DNA from: Arthrobacter sp. H5
GTDB lineage: Bacteria; Actinomycetota; Actinomycetes; Actinomycetales; Micrococcaceae
Assembly (NCBI RefSeq): GCF_000520595.1
Contig: NZ_KI915034.1
Location: 47,804-81,605 of the forward strand
DNA: 33,802 nucleotides
Direction: 5' to 3'
This document shows, piece by piece, positions 9,494 through 15,889 of this stretch (position 1 is the first letter of the stretch; every line of letters begins with the position of its first letter). The notes beneath the pieces are model-generated. The model had not been told where the DNA came from. It searched no databases and was given only the letters and a program-made list of their open reading frames with translations. The position numbers and the translations under genes are program-made.

Positions 9494-9570
9494 CAATTCA
9501 TCATCTCGCACCGTTCTGACATTTTCTCAGGGCACCCTTAATGCGCGGGACAGAAACTGCCCTGGACCTC

Positions 9571-9598
9571 AGGATCGCTGTTTCGAACCGGCGATCCT
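9571..9598. promoter_or_regulatory. Inverted repeat between divergent lhr and 9697 gene
   Basis: Perfect 8-bp arms AGGATCGC (9571-9578) and GCGATCCT (9591-9598) flank a 12-nt centre containing the palindrome TTCGAA. It sits 60-80 bp upstream of lhr and about 100 bp before the divergent membrane-protein gene. There is no T-tract, so an operator is more likely than a terminator. The regulator is unknown. The rest of 9512-9696 shows nothing else clear. Confidence 0.35.
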
Positions 9599-9696
9599 AA
9601 ACCTTAGGGAAGTTTTGATGGAGGGAACCCGGCGGCGCGGGACCGTCGAGGCCACCGCGCCGCGGATTCGCACGCGGGCTGCGGTACTTTCGAACC

Positions 9697-10200
9697 ATGA
9701 GCGGCCATGTGAGCAACAACTGGGTACCGATGGCAGGCGTCGCCGTTCTGTTCACTGGAGGCGCGGTGGCGAGCCTCATCGCCGGTGAGAACACGGGCGC
9801 AGTCGCCGTGTACTTTGTGGTCAGCACTCTGGTGCTCGTGTTGCTCGCTGCGCCCTGGCTGGTGCGCAATCCGCCGGCAATCAACGCGAACACGGGCACC
9901 TACCTTGTTCTCGCCGTCGTACTGGAGCTTGGGTCGCTGCTGGGTGGTGCCATCGAATCCCTGCGCGGGCTGGGCGCCTGGGTGGTTCTGGGCATTGCCC
10001 TTGCGGTTTATGGCTGGCTTGAGCGGGGGCGTGTGATCATCACCTCGGGAGTGGTTGCGGCGATCGCCGGGGTGGGAGCCATCGCTGCGGGCCAACCGTG
10101 GCTCACTATTTCGCTTCAGCTATTTACTGCGGCGGTTTTTGCCACGGCCGCAGTCCGGTTGCGGGTGATGAGAGTCAGGCCGAAGGCTGCATCGCGCTGA
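9697..10200 (+). CDS. Hypothetical small membrane protein
   Basis: Encodes 167 residues, almost all hydrophobic, with five to six predicted membrane spans, for example GVAVLFTGGAVASLIAG, VYFVVSTLVLVLLAAPWLV, YLVLAVVLELGSLLGGAI and GAWVVLGIALAVYGWL. The C-terminal tail is basic (RLRVMRVRPKAASR), which suggests a cytoplasmic end. I recognise no family. There is no Shine-Dalgarno sequence; a TACTTT hexamer at 9685-9690 lies 6 nt before the ATG, so the message may be leaderless. It is the only plus-strand gene among minus-strand neighbours. Its last 26 bp overlap the 3' end of the lipoprotein gene on the other strand. Confidence 0.7.
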   Translation: MSGHVSNNWVPMAGVAVLFTGGAVASLIAGENTGAVAVYFVVSTLVLVLLAAPWLVRNPPAINANTGTYLVLAVVLELGSLLGGAIESLRGLGAWVVLGIALAVYGWLERGRVIITSGVVAAIAGVGAIAAGQPWLTISLQLFTAAVFATAAVRLRVMRVRPKAASR

Positions 10201-10852
10201 CGGTCATCAACACGATGCTTTCCGACGCGCAGGCCATTGATTCCTGCGCCACAATCAGCGAGTCCGTGGCTTCCGGGGGGTAGATCCGGAGCCCGGTTGC
10301 CGCTGTCAGCGAGCAGTCCCCACCGTAATTTTCCGCCCGCGTCTGCTTGAGCTCGGCAATGGCTGAGGCGCCGGGGGCGAGGAGGACCTCGGCGCCGGTA
10401 TCTCCGCGGTCGGCGGGCGCCCCTACTTGGGTACCGGAGGCATCCACAGAGGACACACCGGGGAAGCCGGACATGATGCACTTTTCGTCGGAGATGTTGG
10501 TCAGGATGAGGTTGCGGTAAACACTTCCGGCGGCCCCGCCTCCTATGGGAGATTCGACCGCACCCTCAAGCATGGCAGCGGTGCAGACGCCGTCTGCTGG
10601 CTCAGGGGTGGGTACGGGCTCGCTGGACGCGGACTCCGATGGTTCGGGTGCAGCTTCGGGCACAGCTTCGGAGGTAGGGGAAGGAGAAGGAGACGATGAC
10701 GGCGGCGCGGACAATTCACCGGACGTCGACTCCGATGGTTCCTCGGCAGATTCGGTACCCGCACCGGTTGAGCCGCACGCGGACAGGAAGACGACCGATC
10801 CGGCAAGAGCAGCGGCGGCAATCCAACGGGGCGTCTTTACACGGGGTGTCAT
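10175..10852 (-). CDS. DUF4232-type lipoprotein
   Basis: Encodes 225 residues. A short basic N-terminus and hydrophobic segment end in a lipobox with lipid-modified Cys26 (VFLSAC), so the protein should be anchored to the outer face of the cytoplasmic membrane. Next comes a long Ser/Pro/Glu-rich linker of about 65 residues. The C-terminal domain has paired cysteines (DGVCTAA..., SDEKCIMSGFPGV, GGDCSLTA, SMACASES) and the pattern SGFPGVS typical of DUF4232, a domain of unknown function common in actinobacterial envelope proteins. ATG 10852 is chosen because the signal peptide begins right after it, with AAGGG 9 nt upstream. It lies downstream of ycnI, but a strong hairpin between them suggests partly separate expression. 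Confidence 0.78.
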   Translation of the reverse strand: MTPRVKTPRWIAAAALAGSVVFLSACGSTGAGTESAEEPSESTSGELSAPPSSSPSPSPTSEAVPEAAPEPSESASSEPVPTPEPADGVCTAAMLEGAVESPIGGGAAGSVYRNLILTNISDEKCIMSGFPGVSSVDASGTQVGAPADRGDTGAEVLLAPGASAIAELKQTRAENYGGDCSLTAATGLRIYPPEATDSLIVAQESMACASESIVLMTVSAMQPSA

Positions 10853-10874
10853 AGCAACACCCTTACCCGAGGGC

Positions 10875-10924
10875 ATCCCTGCGTCAATCAGCCCGCGCGG
10901 CGAGTAGCGGATTGACGCAGGGAT
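10875..10924 (-). terminator. Strong intergenic stem-loop after ycnI
   Basis: Perfect 15-bp inverted repeat: ATCCCTGCGTCAATC (10875-10889) and GATTGACGCAGGGAT (10910-10924), with a 20-nt loop. It starts 10 nt after the ycnI stop and ends 22 nt before the lipoprotein start. No T-tract follows on the minus strand, so it may be a Rho-independent-like terminator of the weak actinobacterial type, an mRNA-stabilising stem or an attenuator. Confidence 0.6.
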
Positions 10925-10934
10925 TGTTACCTGG

Positions 10935-11654
10935 TTACGCCTTGATCTTGCGGGTGCGGAGCAGTGCAACTACGCCCGCGGCAAGACCAAGAAGGCCGGC
11001 GCCGAGCCCAACGTAACCGGCGGTTGCCGCGCCCGAAGTGTCTGTGCTCGCCGAAGCGTTCTCCAGGTCCGCAGCCTCGGCTTCGGGCTCAGCCTCAGCG
11101 CCGTGACCGCCTTCTGTATCTGCGGCCGTCAGTTCAAAGGAGGGAGCCGGTGCGTCCAGGCTGTGCGGGTCTTCGCCGCCGGCAGCAATCTCGGACCAAT
11201 CGGTCTCGCCCTCCACACAGGACTGCAGGACCGGGAAGGCGAGAGTTTCCCCGGCGCCCTCGGGAAGCTGCACTGAAAGGTCAAACTGCTGCAGGTAGCC
11301 GTCCTCCATAGGCGTTTCGGCCGTGTAGACGATCTGGCCGACGCGCTCGGTGACACTCGATCCGTTATCGAGTGTCATGGGCTCATCCAGTGTCTCGGTG
11401 ACCTTCTCCACGTTCCAGCCTGGAACAATCTCAGGTTTGGCATCGATCATGCCGTCGGGCAGGGAGATGGTGATCTTGTTGGTGGGCGAACCGTCACAGT
11501 CATGAGAAAAGCCGAAGGTCAGCAAGGAGAACGCACCTTCGGCCGTGGTGTCCGGTTTGACTGTGACGTGCGCTGCCGCTCCGGCCAGACCAAGTCCCAT
11601 CAGACCGGTGGTCGCTGCGGCTACGGTCAAGGTGCGGCGAACTGAGTTTTTCAT
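10935..11654 (-). CDS. ycnI: YcnI-family copper-binding membrane-anchored protein (DUF1775)
   Basis: Encodes 239 residues. YcnI-type proteins bind copper(II) outside the cell through a His at the mature N-terminus and probably act in copper homeostasis or delivery. Here a signal peptide of 28 residues ends in GAAA, directly followed by His29 (AHVTVKPD), the expected metal ligand. The DUF1775 body spans about 29-175 (FSHDCDGSPTNKITISLPDG, PGWNVEKVTE, AFPVLQSC). A Glu/Ala/His-rich linker (GGHGAEAEPEAEAADLE) leads to one C-terminal membrane span (YVGLGAGLLGLAAGVVALL) and a basic tail, the usual surface-anchored layout. The upstream neighbour encodes a His-rich membrane protein, which fits a copper unit. 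Start ATG 11654; GAGAGG lies 12 nt upstream. Confidence 0.9.
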   Translation of the reverse strand: MKNSVRRTLTVAAATTGLMGLGLAGAAAHVTVKPDTTAEGAFSLLTFGFSHDCDGSPTNKITISLPDGMIDAKPEIVPGWNVEKVTETLDEPMTLDNGSSVTERVGQIVYTAETPMEDGYLQQFDLSVQLPEGAGETLAFPVLQSCVEGETDWSEIAAGGEDPHSLDAPAPSFELTAADTEGGHGAEAEPEAEAADLENASASTDTSGAATAGYVGLGAGLLGLAAGVVALLRTRKIKA

Positions 11655-11677
11655 GGTGATTTCTTACCTCTCAAAGG

Positions 11678-11696
11678 TGCTGCCGCTTGGGCAGCA
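11678..11696 (-). other. Hairpin in ycnI leader
   Basis: Arms TGCTGCC (11678-11684) and GGCAGCA (11690-11696) form a perfect 7-bp stem with a 5-nt loop, located just before the ycnI ribosome-binding region and 50 nt after the upstream gene's stop. It could protect or pause the message. No regulatory ligand is evident. Confidence 0.35.
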
Positions 11697-11745
11697 GAAA
11701 TACGGGAGCGCGGAAGAGCGCATGGCGGGATGCCGGGGGATTGTG

Positions 11746-12351
11746 TCAGAGAGAGGCTGTAGCGGGCGGACCGCGGAGGGTGGGCACCACCAGGACAGGA
11801 TGCCGGTAACTGGGCCGTGAAATCGTGCGAAAACGAGGGAGTGGTGTCTGCGGGAACTGGGCAGCGAGCCCTGGCAGCGCGAAGAGCGGACGCAGCCACT
11901 GAACTGTCAGGACCAGAGCCGCTTCACCCCGGTGAAGCATGAGGGCGGTGATAACGACGGCGGCAGCATGGGCTGCGAGCATCAGCGCACCGTCGGGTGC
12001 CGCACCAGCATGTGCATGCTCCAAACCCGTGGGAGCGCAGTGAACCTGTTGCATGCCGTAGTGGCCACCCGGTGCCGGGAGGCAGGCCGTCGTCGTCGTG
12101 AGTGTGTTGAAGGCCTGGTGGAGAACAAATTGACCGATCCCGAGGATGCCCAGCACAGCGGGGAGGGAGAGCTTCCGCTGGGCCGCAACAGTGACCGCTA
12201 GGAGGGTCGCCGCGGCGAGCGCGGCGAGAATCAGCAGGCCGGGCAACTGGCCTCCACCGGCAAGGTGGGCGCCGGTTGCGAGGGACAGCACGACGACGGC
12301 GGTGGCGGACGCGCGGAGTATCCGCGCAGTCGTTCCCAAACCGGTCATCAT
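11746..12351 (-). CDS. Hypothetical His-rich membrane protein upstream of ycnI
   Basis: Encodes 201 residues with about four to five membrane spans: ASATAVVVLSLATGAHLAGG, LPGLLILAALAAATLLAVTV, SLPAVLGILGIGQFVLHQAF and ALMLAAHAAAVVITALML. A loop in the middle is rich in potential metal ligands (HYGMQQVHC followed by GLEHAHAGA), and the third span ends in FVLHQAF. A start at ATG 12351 or the adjacent ATG 12348 is set by a strong GGAGGAG. I recognise no named family. The spacing to ycnI (91 bp) and the His/Met/Cys-rich loop suggest a copper-related partner of YcnI; this is inference from position and composition. The C-terminus is Pro/Arg-rich. Confidence 0.72.
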   Translation of the reverse strand: MMTGLGTTARILRASATAVVVLSLATGAHLAGGGQLPGLLILAALAAATLLAVTVAAQRKLSLPAVLGILGIGQFVLHQAFNTLTTTTACLPAPGGHYGMQQVHCAPTGLEHAHAGAAPDGALMLAAHAAAVVITALMLHRGEAALVLTVQWLRPLFALPGLAAQFPQTPLPRFRTISRPSYRHPVLVVPTLRGPPATASL

Positions 12352-12444
12352 TTCTCCTCCACCCGCGCGTGATCTCCACCAAGTGTAGAGAATCCACAAC
12401 GCTCACACTGTATTCGCAGCCGGCCGTGCTTCGGCTCGGTCTGC

Positions 12445-12912
12445 TCACTCGTGATGATAGGGGCGGTGCCCTGCAATTTCCTGGGAGCGGTACAGCTGTT
12501 CGGCCAGAATGAGGCGCACCAGTTGGTGGGGAAAGACAAGCGGAGAGAGGGACCAGACCAGGTCCGCCCGTGCGTGGACTGCCTGGTTGACGCCGTAGGC
12601 GCCGCCGATGATCACCGTGATGGTTCTGGCGCTATCCAGCGGCTGCTGCAGCTTTGCGGCGAGACCCGGTGAGTCGAGGGCTTTGCCCCGCTCATCAAGC
12701 AGGATGACGTAATCATTGCCGTGCTTACCCGCCAGCCGGTCGAGGAGGCGGCCGGATTCCTCGTCCCGCGCAGCGTCTCCCTCGCGGGCGGAATGGGCGA
12801 TCAGCTGCCAGGAGAGGTCAAACGGCTTCTTGAGCCGCTTCTCGTAGCGGGCAATGCCCTCGGCCACCCAGGATTCGTGCTTTCTTCCGACAGCCAGCGC
12901 TCGCAATGCCAT
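12445..12912 (-). CDS. rlmH: 23S rRNA pseudouridine(1915)-N3-methyltransferase RlmH
   Basis: Encodes 155 residues, the normal size for this SPOUT-class enzyme, which methylates N3 of pseudouridine 1915 in helix 69 of 23S rRNA using S-adenosylmethionine. Clear family features are the N-terminal LRALAVGRKHESWVAEGIARYEKRL, the central VILLDERGKALDSPGLAAKL, the knot motif IIGGAYGV, and the C-terminal signature HQLVRLILAEQLYRSQEIAGHRPYHHE. The start is ATG 12912. No good Shine-Dalgarno sequence is visible. It stands alone, 94 bp upstream of the copper-unit gene, with a palindromic repeat on its 5' side. Confidence 0.95.
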   Translation of the reverse strand: MALRALAVGRKHESWVAEGIARYEKRLKKPFDLSWQLIAHSAREGDAARDEESGRLLDRLAGKHGNDYVILLDERGKALDSPGLAAKLQQPLDSARTITVIIGGAYGVNQAVHARADLVWSLSPLVFPHQLVRLILAEQLYRSQEIAGHRPYHHE

Positions 12913-12937
12913 CCGGCAAGGCTATCGGGTTGCGCTG

Positions 12938-13023
12938 GGTCTCCACGCGCTCGTTCCTCGCTTGGTCGACCACCGCCAACCTCCCGGTGGTCGACCAAGG
13001 CCCGCCAGGGCCGCGTGGAGACC
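12938..13023. repeat. REP-like palindromic element, intergenic copy
   Basis: An 86-bp nested palindrome fills the gap between rlmH and the SnoaL-like gene. Outer arms are GGTCTCCACGCG (12938-12949) and CGCGTGGAGACC (13012-13023), perfect over 12 bp. Inner arms are CTTGGTCGACCACCG (12961-12975) and CGGTGGTCGACCAAG (12985-12999), perfect over 15 bp with a 9-nt loop. It is close kin to the element inside lhr at 6353-6440. Two copies in one window point to a dispersed repeat family. Confidence 0.8.
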
Positions 13024-13026
13024 AGC

Positions 13027-13431
13027 CTACGCCCCCAGTTGCTTGAGCAGGCCTGCCTCGTCCGTGGAGCCCCAACGTTCGACGATGAGCCCGTTTTCGA
13101 AGCGCGCCACCTGAATGCCGCGCACAGCAATCCGCGTGCCCGTGGGTTCGATGCTCTGGAACTCGCCATCGTGGGTGCCGGTGATGGTGAGTACCACGGT
13201 GACGTGCTCATCATCTGCCACCAGGGCCTCGGTATTCAGTGCCGCATCGGGGAAACCGGCAAGGAACTGCACCCAGAAATCCTGAATGCCGCGGACACCC
13301 GGTGCCTGGGCTGGTGCTGGATCATGATCAACCACGTCTTCGGCGAAGACCTCGCCGAAGCGATCCACTTCGCGGTCTGCAATCAGCTGACCGAGCTTTT
13401 CCTGAGCCTGCATGTTCTGTTCGCGTGACAT
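13027..13431 (-). CDS. SnoaL-like / ester cyclase family protein
   Basis: Encodes 134 residues with the NTF2-like fold pattern of SnoaL-type proteins: an N-terminal helix, FAEDVVDHDPAPAQAPGVRGIQDFWVQFLAGFPDAAL, then strands VTVVLTITGTHDGEF, GTRIAVRGIQVARFENGLIVERWGSTDEAGLLKQLG. The D-H-D-P motif and the I-x-V-RFENGLIVE-W strand are the typical marks of this family. Many members are small-molecule hydratases or cyclases, or have no known substrate; no reaction can be assigned here. ATG 13431 follows AGGGAG at 7 nt. A near-palindromic operator lies directly upstream, so it is probably a regulated single gene. Confidence 0.82.
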   Translation of the reverse strand: MSREQNMQAQEKLGQLIADREVDRFGEVFAEDVVDHDPAPAQAPGVRGIQDFWVQFLAGFPDAALNTEALVADDEHVTVVLTITGTHDGEFQSIEPTGTRIAVRGIQVARFENGLIVERWGSTDEAGLLKQLGA

Positions 13432-13444
13432 CGATGAACTCCCT

Positions 13445-13472
13445 GTGATTGATCAGTGTACTTATCAATCAC
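13445..13472 (-). promoter_or_regulatory. Near-palindromic operator upstream of SnoaL-like gene
   Basis: Perfect 9-bp arms GTGATTGAT (13445-13453) and ATCAATCAC (13464-13472) surround a 10-nt centre in which three more pairs match, giving 12 of 14 pairs overall. It ends 14 bp before the gene's ATG and covers TACACT, a possible -10 element on the minus strand. Size and symmetry resemble TetR- or MarR-type operators. No such regulator is encoded in the window. Confidence 0.6.
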
Positions 13473-13571
13473 CTTACGGAGCTTTATGGCTGATGCAAAC
13501 CCAGTGGTAGTTGCCCGCAGAAGCCGCAACTACTGAGCGCCGCAGTCAACAGCAGTGCTCAGGTTAACGAG

Positions 13572-13618
13572 AAGAACCCCGTTAGCCCCACTCAAGGAGA
13601 GGAACTAACGGGGTTCTT
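13572..13618 (-). terminator. Terminator hairpin after tRNA-Ser
   Basis: Perfect 14-bp stem AAGAACCCCGTTAG (13572-13585) with CTAACGGGGTTCTT (13605-13618) and a 19-nt loop, starting 4 nt beyond the tRNA 3' end. On the minus strand the stem ends in a T-rich TTCTTCTC. It can also act on convergent transcription from the left. Confidence 0.75.
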
Positions 13619-13621
13619 TAT

Positions 13622-13709
13622 TGGCGGTGACGGTGGGATTTGAACCCACGTTGGCTTTCACCAAACAACATTTCGAGTGTTGCACCTTCGGCCGCTCGGA
13701 CACGTCACC
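13622..13709 (-). tRNA. tRNA-Ser (anticodon CGA)
   Basis: 88 nt including encoded CCA. The acceptor stem GGTGACG pairs with CGTCACC, followed by discriminator G and CCA (13622-13624 on the plus strand as tgg). The anticodon stem is CAACA/TGTTG with loop CTCGAAA, giving anticodon CGA, which reads UCG. The long variable arm (TTTGGTGAAAGCCAA) is the class II feature of tRNA-Ser. The T-arm is GTGGGTTCAAATCCCAC. Confidence 0.97.
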
Positions 13710-13774
13710 AACGCAGCCACTTTACCGGCTGCGGGCGGACAAGCCCAAAACGGCTTTCGGTGCGAGCGAAGCCG

Positions 13775-14281
13775 CTAGAGGTCTATGACCTCATTGGTCC
13801 CGGGATCCGGCCGGTTGCCCGTCACCAAGCCCTTGGCAATCTTGAATGCGGCCACAACCCGAGGCGAGTCCAGAGACCAGTATTCGGCGGTGTCCGCGTC
13901 AACTTTGATCAGCGCCACAGAAGGATCATCCTTGCCGTTCTCAAACCACGGCTCCACCGATGCGCTCCAGAGTTCATCGATCTTTGCGCGGTCCTTGGTT
14001 ACTGACGCCGTGCCCGTGACCGACAGGTAACCCTTGCCGCTGCTCACGGAAACGTTGACCTGCGGATTGCTGCGGACCTCATCAGTCTTCGGGGAGGGAT
14101 CGTCAGTGAAGAACCACAGGTCGCCGTCGAACTCTGTATTTTGAACCGCCAGCGGCCTGCTCACCAGCTGCCCCTGCATGTTGACAGTGGTCAACACTGC
14201 AATATCGGCGTCCTTGAGAATCTTGTGAATTTCCTTCATGCCATCCTGCTGTGAGGTCACAGTGCACACTCCTTCGCTCAT
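13775..14281 (-). CDS. Pyridoxamine 5'-phosphate oxidase-like general stress protein
   Basis: Encodes 168 residues of the split-barrel flavin-binding fold, closest in appearance to the general stress protein 26 group. The markers are IAVLTTVNMQGQLVSRPLAVQ near the N-terminus, the strand DGDLWFFTDDPSPKTDEVRSNPQVNVSVSSGKGYLSVTGTASVTKD and the C-terminal EYWSLDSPRVVAAFKIAKGLVTG. Members bind FMN or F420-like cofactors; the physiological substrate is usually unknown. Start ATG 14281; the Shine-Dalgarno region is weak (GGATCG). It is a single gene between tRNA-Ser and tadA. The C-terminal Pro/Asp-rich tail is common in actinobacterial members. Confidence 0.85.
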   Translation of the reverse strand: MSEGVCTVTSQQDGMKEIHKILKDADIAVLTTVNMQGQLVSRPLAVQNTEFDGDLWFFTDDPSPKTDEVRSNPQVNVSVSSGKGYLSVTGTASVTKDRAKIDELWSASVEPWFENGKDDPSVALIKVDADTAEYWSLDSPRVVAAFKIAKGLVTGNRPDPGTNEVIDL

Positions 14282-14342
14282 TGACGATCCAAATTAGTAA
14301 GCCTACGCACTATTTGGAGAGGATCAAAAGGCGCGGCTACTT

Positions 14343-14371
14343 CTTCACCAACGGATTGGGGGATGGTGAAG
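14343..14371 (-). terminator. Possible hairpin after tadA
   Basis: Arms CTTCACCA (14343-14350) and TGGTGAAG (14364-14371) are a perfect 8-bp inverted repeat with a 13-nt loop, about 60 nt beyond the tadA stop. There is no T-tract. It may end tadA transcription. Confidence 0.3.
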
Positions 14372-14432
14372 ATGCTCCCGAGGCTAGGCTCACGCCGTGA
14401 ACGGCACGTCCGCTGGAACGGGCGCTGAACCG

Positions 14433-14915
14433 TCAGCCGTGTCGCTGTTTCAGGAAGAAGTCCTGAAGGAGTGCCGCGCATTCCGGTTCGCGCACGCCTG
14501 GAAATACCTCGGTCCAATGGTTCAGACGCCGCTCCCGCAGTACGTCGAAGACCGAACCCGCCGCGCCCGCCTTCGGATCCCAGGCTCCGAACACCACCCT
14601 GGGTACCCTTGCCAGCACAACCGCACCGGCACACATGGCGCACGGTTCCAGGGTGACAGCCAGCGTGCACCCGTCCAGCCTCCACGTCCCGAGGGCCCCG
14701 GCTGCCTGGCGAATGGCCAGCACTTCCGCATGGGCGGTGGGGTCGCCGTCCGCTTCGCGCGCGTTCCAACCCGTGCCCAGCACCGCGCCGTCCGAACCAA
14801 CGACGACGGCGCCAACCGGCACATCCGCCGTCTCAAGTGCGCGGCGGGCCGCGTCCAATGCAAGGTCCATCCAACGGGTATGCAACGGCGTGTTGGCGTG
14901 GGGAAGGGCGGGCAT
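14433..14915 (-). CDS. tadA: tRNA-adenosine (wobble A34) deaminase TadA
   Basis: Encodes 160 residues. Deaminates A34 of tRNA-Arg(ACG) to inosine; the matching tRNA-Arg(ACG) gene is also in this window at 33374. The zinc and catalytic motifs are present: H62-A-E64 (PTAHAEVLAIRQAAG), with Glu64 as proton shuttle, and PCAMC with Cys92 and Cys95. The substrate-contact NAREADGDPT region is typical. ATG 14915 is chosen because the residues that follow (MPALPHANTPLHTRWMDLAL) match the family N-terminus. Upstream, the frame would run into upp. There is no Shine-Dalgarno sequence; TATCAT lies 7 nt before the ATG, so a leaderless message is likely. Divergent from upp with only 23 bp between starts. 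Confidence 0.94.
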   Translation of the reverse strand: MPALPHANTPLHTRWMDLALDAARRALETADVPVGAVVVGSDGAVLGTGWNAREADGDPTAHAEVLAIRQAAGALGTWRLDGCTLAVTLEPCAMCAGAVVLARVPRVVFGAWDPKAGAAGSVFDVLRERRLNHWTEVFPGVREPECAALLQDFFLKQRHG

Positions 14916-14938
14916 GATGCCAATGATACTTTTGTCCA
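14916..14938. promoter_or_regulatory. Overlapping divergent -10 elements for tadA and upp
   Basis: On the plus strand GATACT (14925-14930) lies 8 nt before the upp ATG. On the minus strand TATCAT (14923-14928 read in reverse) lies 7 nt before the tadA ATG. The two hexamers share four base pairs. Neither gene has a ribosome-binding site, so both transcripts are probably leaderless and the two promoters should exclude each other. No strong -35 element is seen for either. Confidence 0.5.
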
Positions 14939-15574
14939 ATGCGCGTATTGGTAGTCGACCATCCCCTGGTGGCCCACAAACTGACCGTCCTCCGGGACAA
15001 GAACACTCCATCCCCGGTGTTCCGGCAGTTGACCGAGGAACTGGTGACGCTGCTCGCCTACGAGGCCACCCGGGAGGTCAGGGTCCAGCCGGTGGAGATC
15101 GAGACCCCGGTCACCACCGCCACAGGAACTGGACTGGTCAAACCCACTCCGCTGGTTGTCCCAATTCTTCGCGCCGGCCTCGGCATGCTTGAGGGCATGA
15201 CCCGGCTGGTGCCAACTGCCGAGGTGGGCTTCCTGGGGATGGCCCGCAACGAGGAGACACTGGAGGCCATCACTTACGCCGAACGCCTGCCCGATGACCT
15301 GACCGGACGCCAGGTGTTTGTGCTGGACCCCATGCTCGCCACCGGGGGAACACTCCGGGAGGCGATCAAGTTCCTGTTCAAGCGGGGAGCCGCGGACGTC
15401 ACCTGCATCTGCCTGCTGGCCGCTCCGGAGGGACTGACCGCCCTGAAGCTCGAGCTTGAGGACGCAAACGTGACGATCGTGCTTGCTTCCATCGATGAGA
15501 AGCTCAATGAGAACGCGTATATTGTGCCAGGGCTGGGCGACGCCGGTGACAGGCTCTACGGCGTAGTGGGTTAA
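14939..15574 (+). CDS. upp: Uracil phosphoribosyltransferase
   Basis: Encodes 211 residues, full length. Converts uracil plus PRPP to UMP in pyrimidine salvage. The N-terminus [30 protein letters not shown] matches the family. The uracil-site segment is [19 protein letters not shown] (about 69-87), the PRPP loop is D130-PMLATGG-T138, and the C-terminal [24 protein letters not shown] is the conserved uracil-binding end. Start ATG 14939 has no Shine-Dalgarno sequence. The short pairing AGCCC/GGGCT just after the stop (15576-15591) is a weak terminator candidate. The tadA-upp divergent pair looks like a fixed neighbourhood. Confidence 0.97.
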   Translation: MRVLVVDHPLVAHKLTVLRDKNTPSPVFRQLTEELVTLLAYEATREVRVQPVEIETPVTTATGTGLVKPTPLVVPILRAGLGMLEGMTRLVPTAEVGFLGMARNEETLEAITYAERLPDDLTGRQVFVLDPMLATGGTLREAIKFLFKRGAADVTCICLLAAPEGLTALKLELEDANVTIVLASIDEKLNENAYIVPGLGDAGDRLYGVVG

Positions 15575-15625
15575 CAGCCCCTAGCTGGGCTTCAAACCAG
15601 GCGTCCGCGATGTGGACTCTTTACC

Positions 15626-15658
15626 ATTGTTACTTGCGCGTAAAGGATTGTTACGTGC
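15626..15658. promoter_or_regulatory. Tandem direct repeats upstream of winged-helix gene
   Basis: ATTGTTACTTGC (15626-15637) and ATTGTTACGTGC (15647-15658) are 11 of 12 identical and spaced 21 bp start to start, two helical turns. OmpR/PhoB-class winged-helix proteins bind such same-face direct repeats. The site is about 230 bp upstream of a gene encoding exactly that kind of domain, so autoregulation is possible. The rest of the 15575-15889 gap has no gene; it contains CTG/CAG-rich sequence and a short hairpin after upp. Confidence 0.4.
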
Positions 15659-15889
15659 AATAATTCCTTGTGTGAACATCCACGCAACAGCATCTGCAGC
15701 CGCAGCAACAGCCACGGACACCATGTCCGTCACGGCATCACGCTGTTGTCGAATGCACGCGTAACGGCCTACCCCAACCCCTTACGCATTTCCTAGCCCA
15801 ACGGCGGGCTCCACTGAAGCTCCATCTAAGGCCGGGCACACCCCAGCATTCGCGCCGTGATGTCGGCACTCACCATGAGGTTGTTTAAC

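Noticed and set aside
7955-9541. Long open frame on the plus strand opposite lhr (over 500 codons)
   Set aside because: Antisense shadow of a GC-rich gene: no recognisable domains, Arg/Gly-rich composition, no promoter or ribosome-binding site, and lhr on the other strand has all helicase motifs.
9583-9598. SOS box of the actinobacterial TCGAAC-N4-GTTCGA type before lhr
   Set aside because: Only the left half TCGAAC is present; the right half GATCCT does not match.
12379-12405. AGTGT/ACACT inverted repeat upstream of the His-rich membrane protein as a copper operator
   Set aside because: Only 5-bp arms with a wide spacer; no resemblance to known CsoR or CopY sites.
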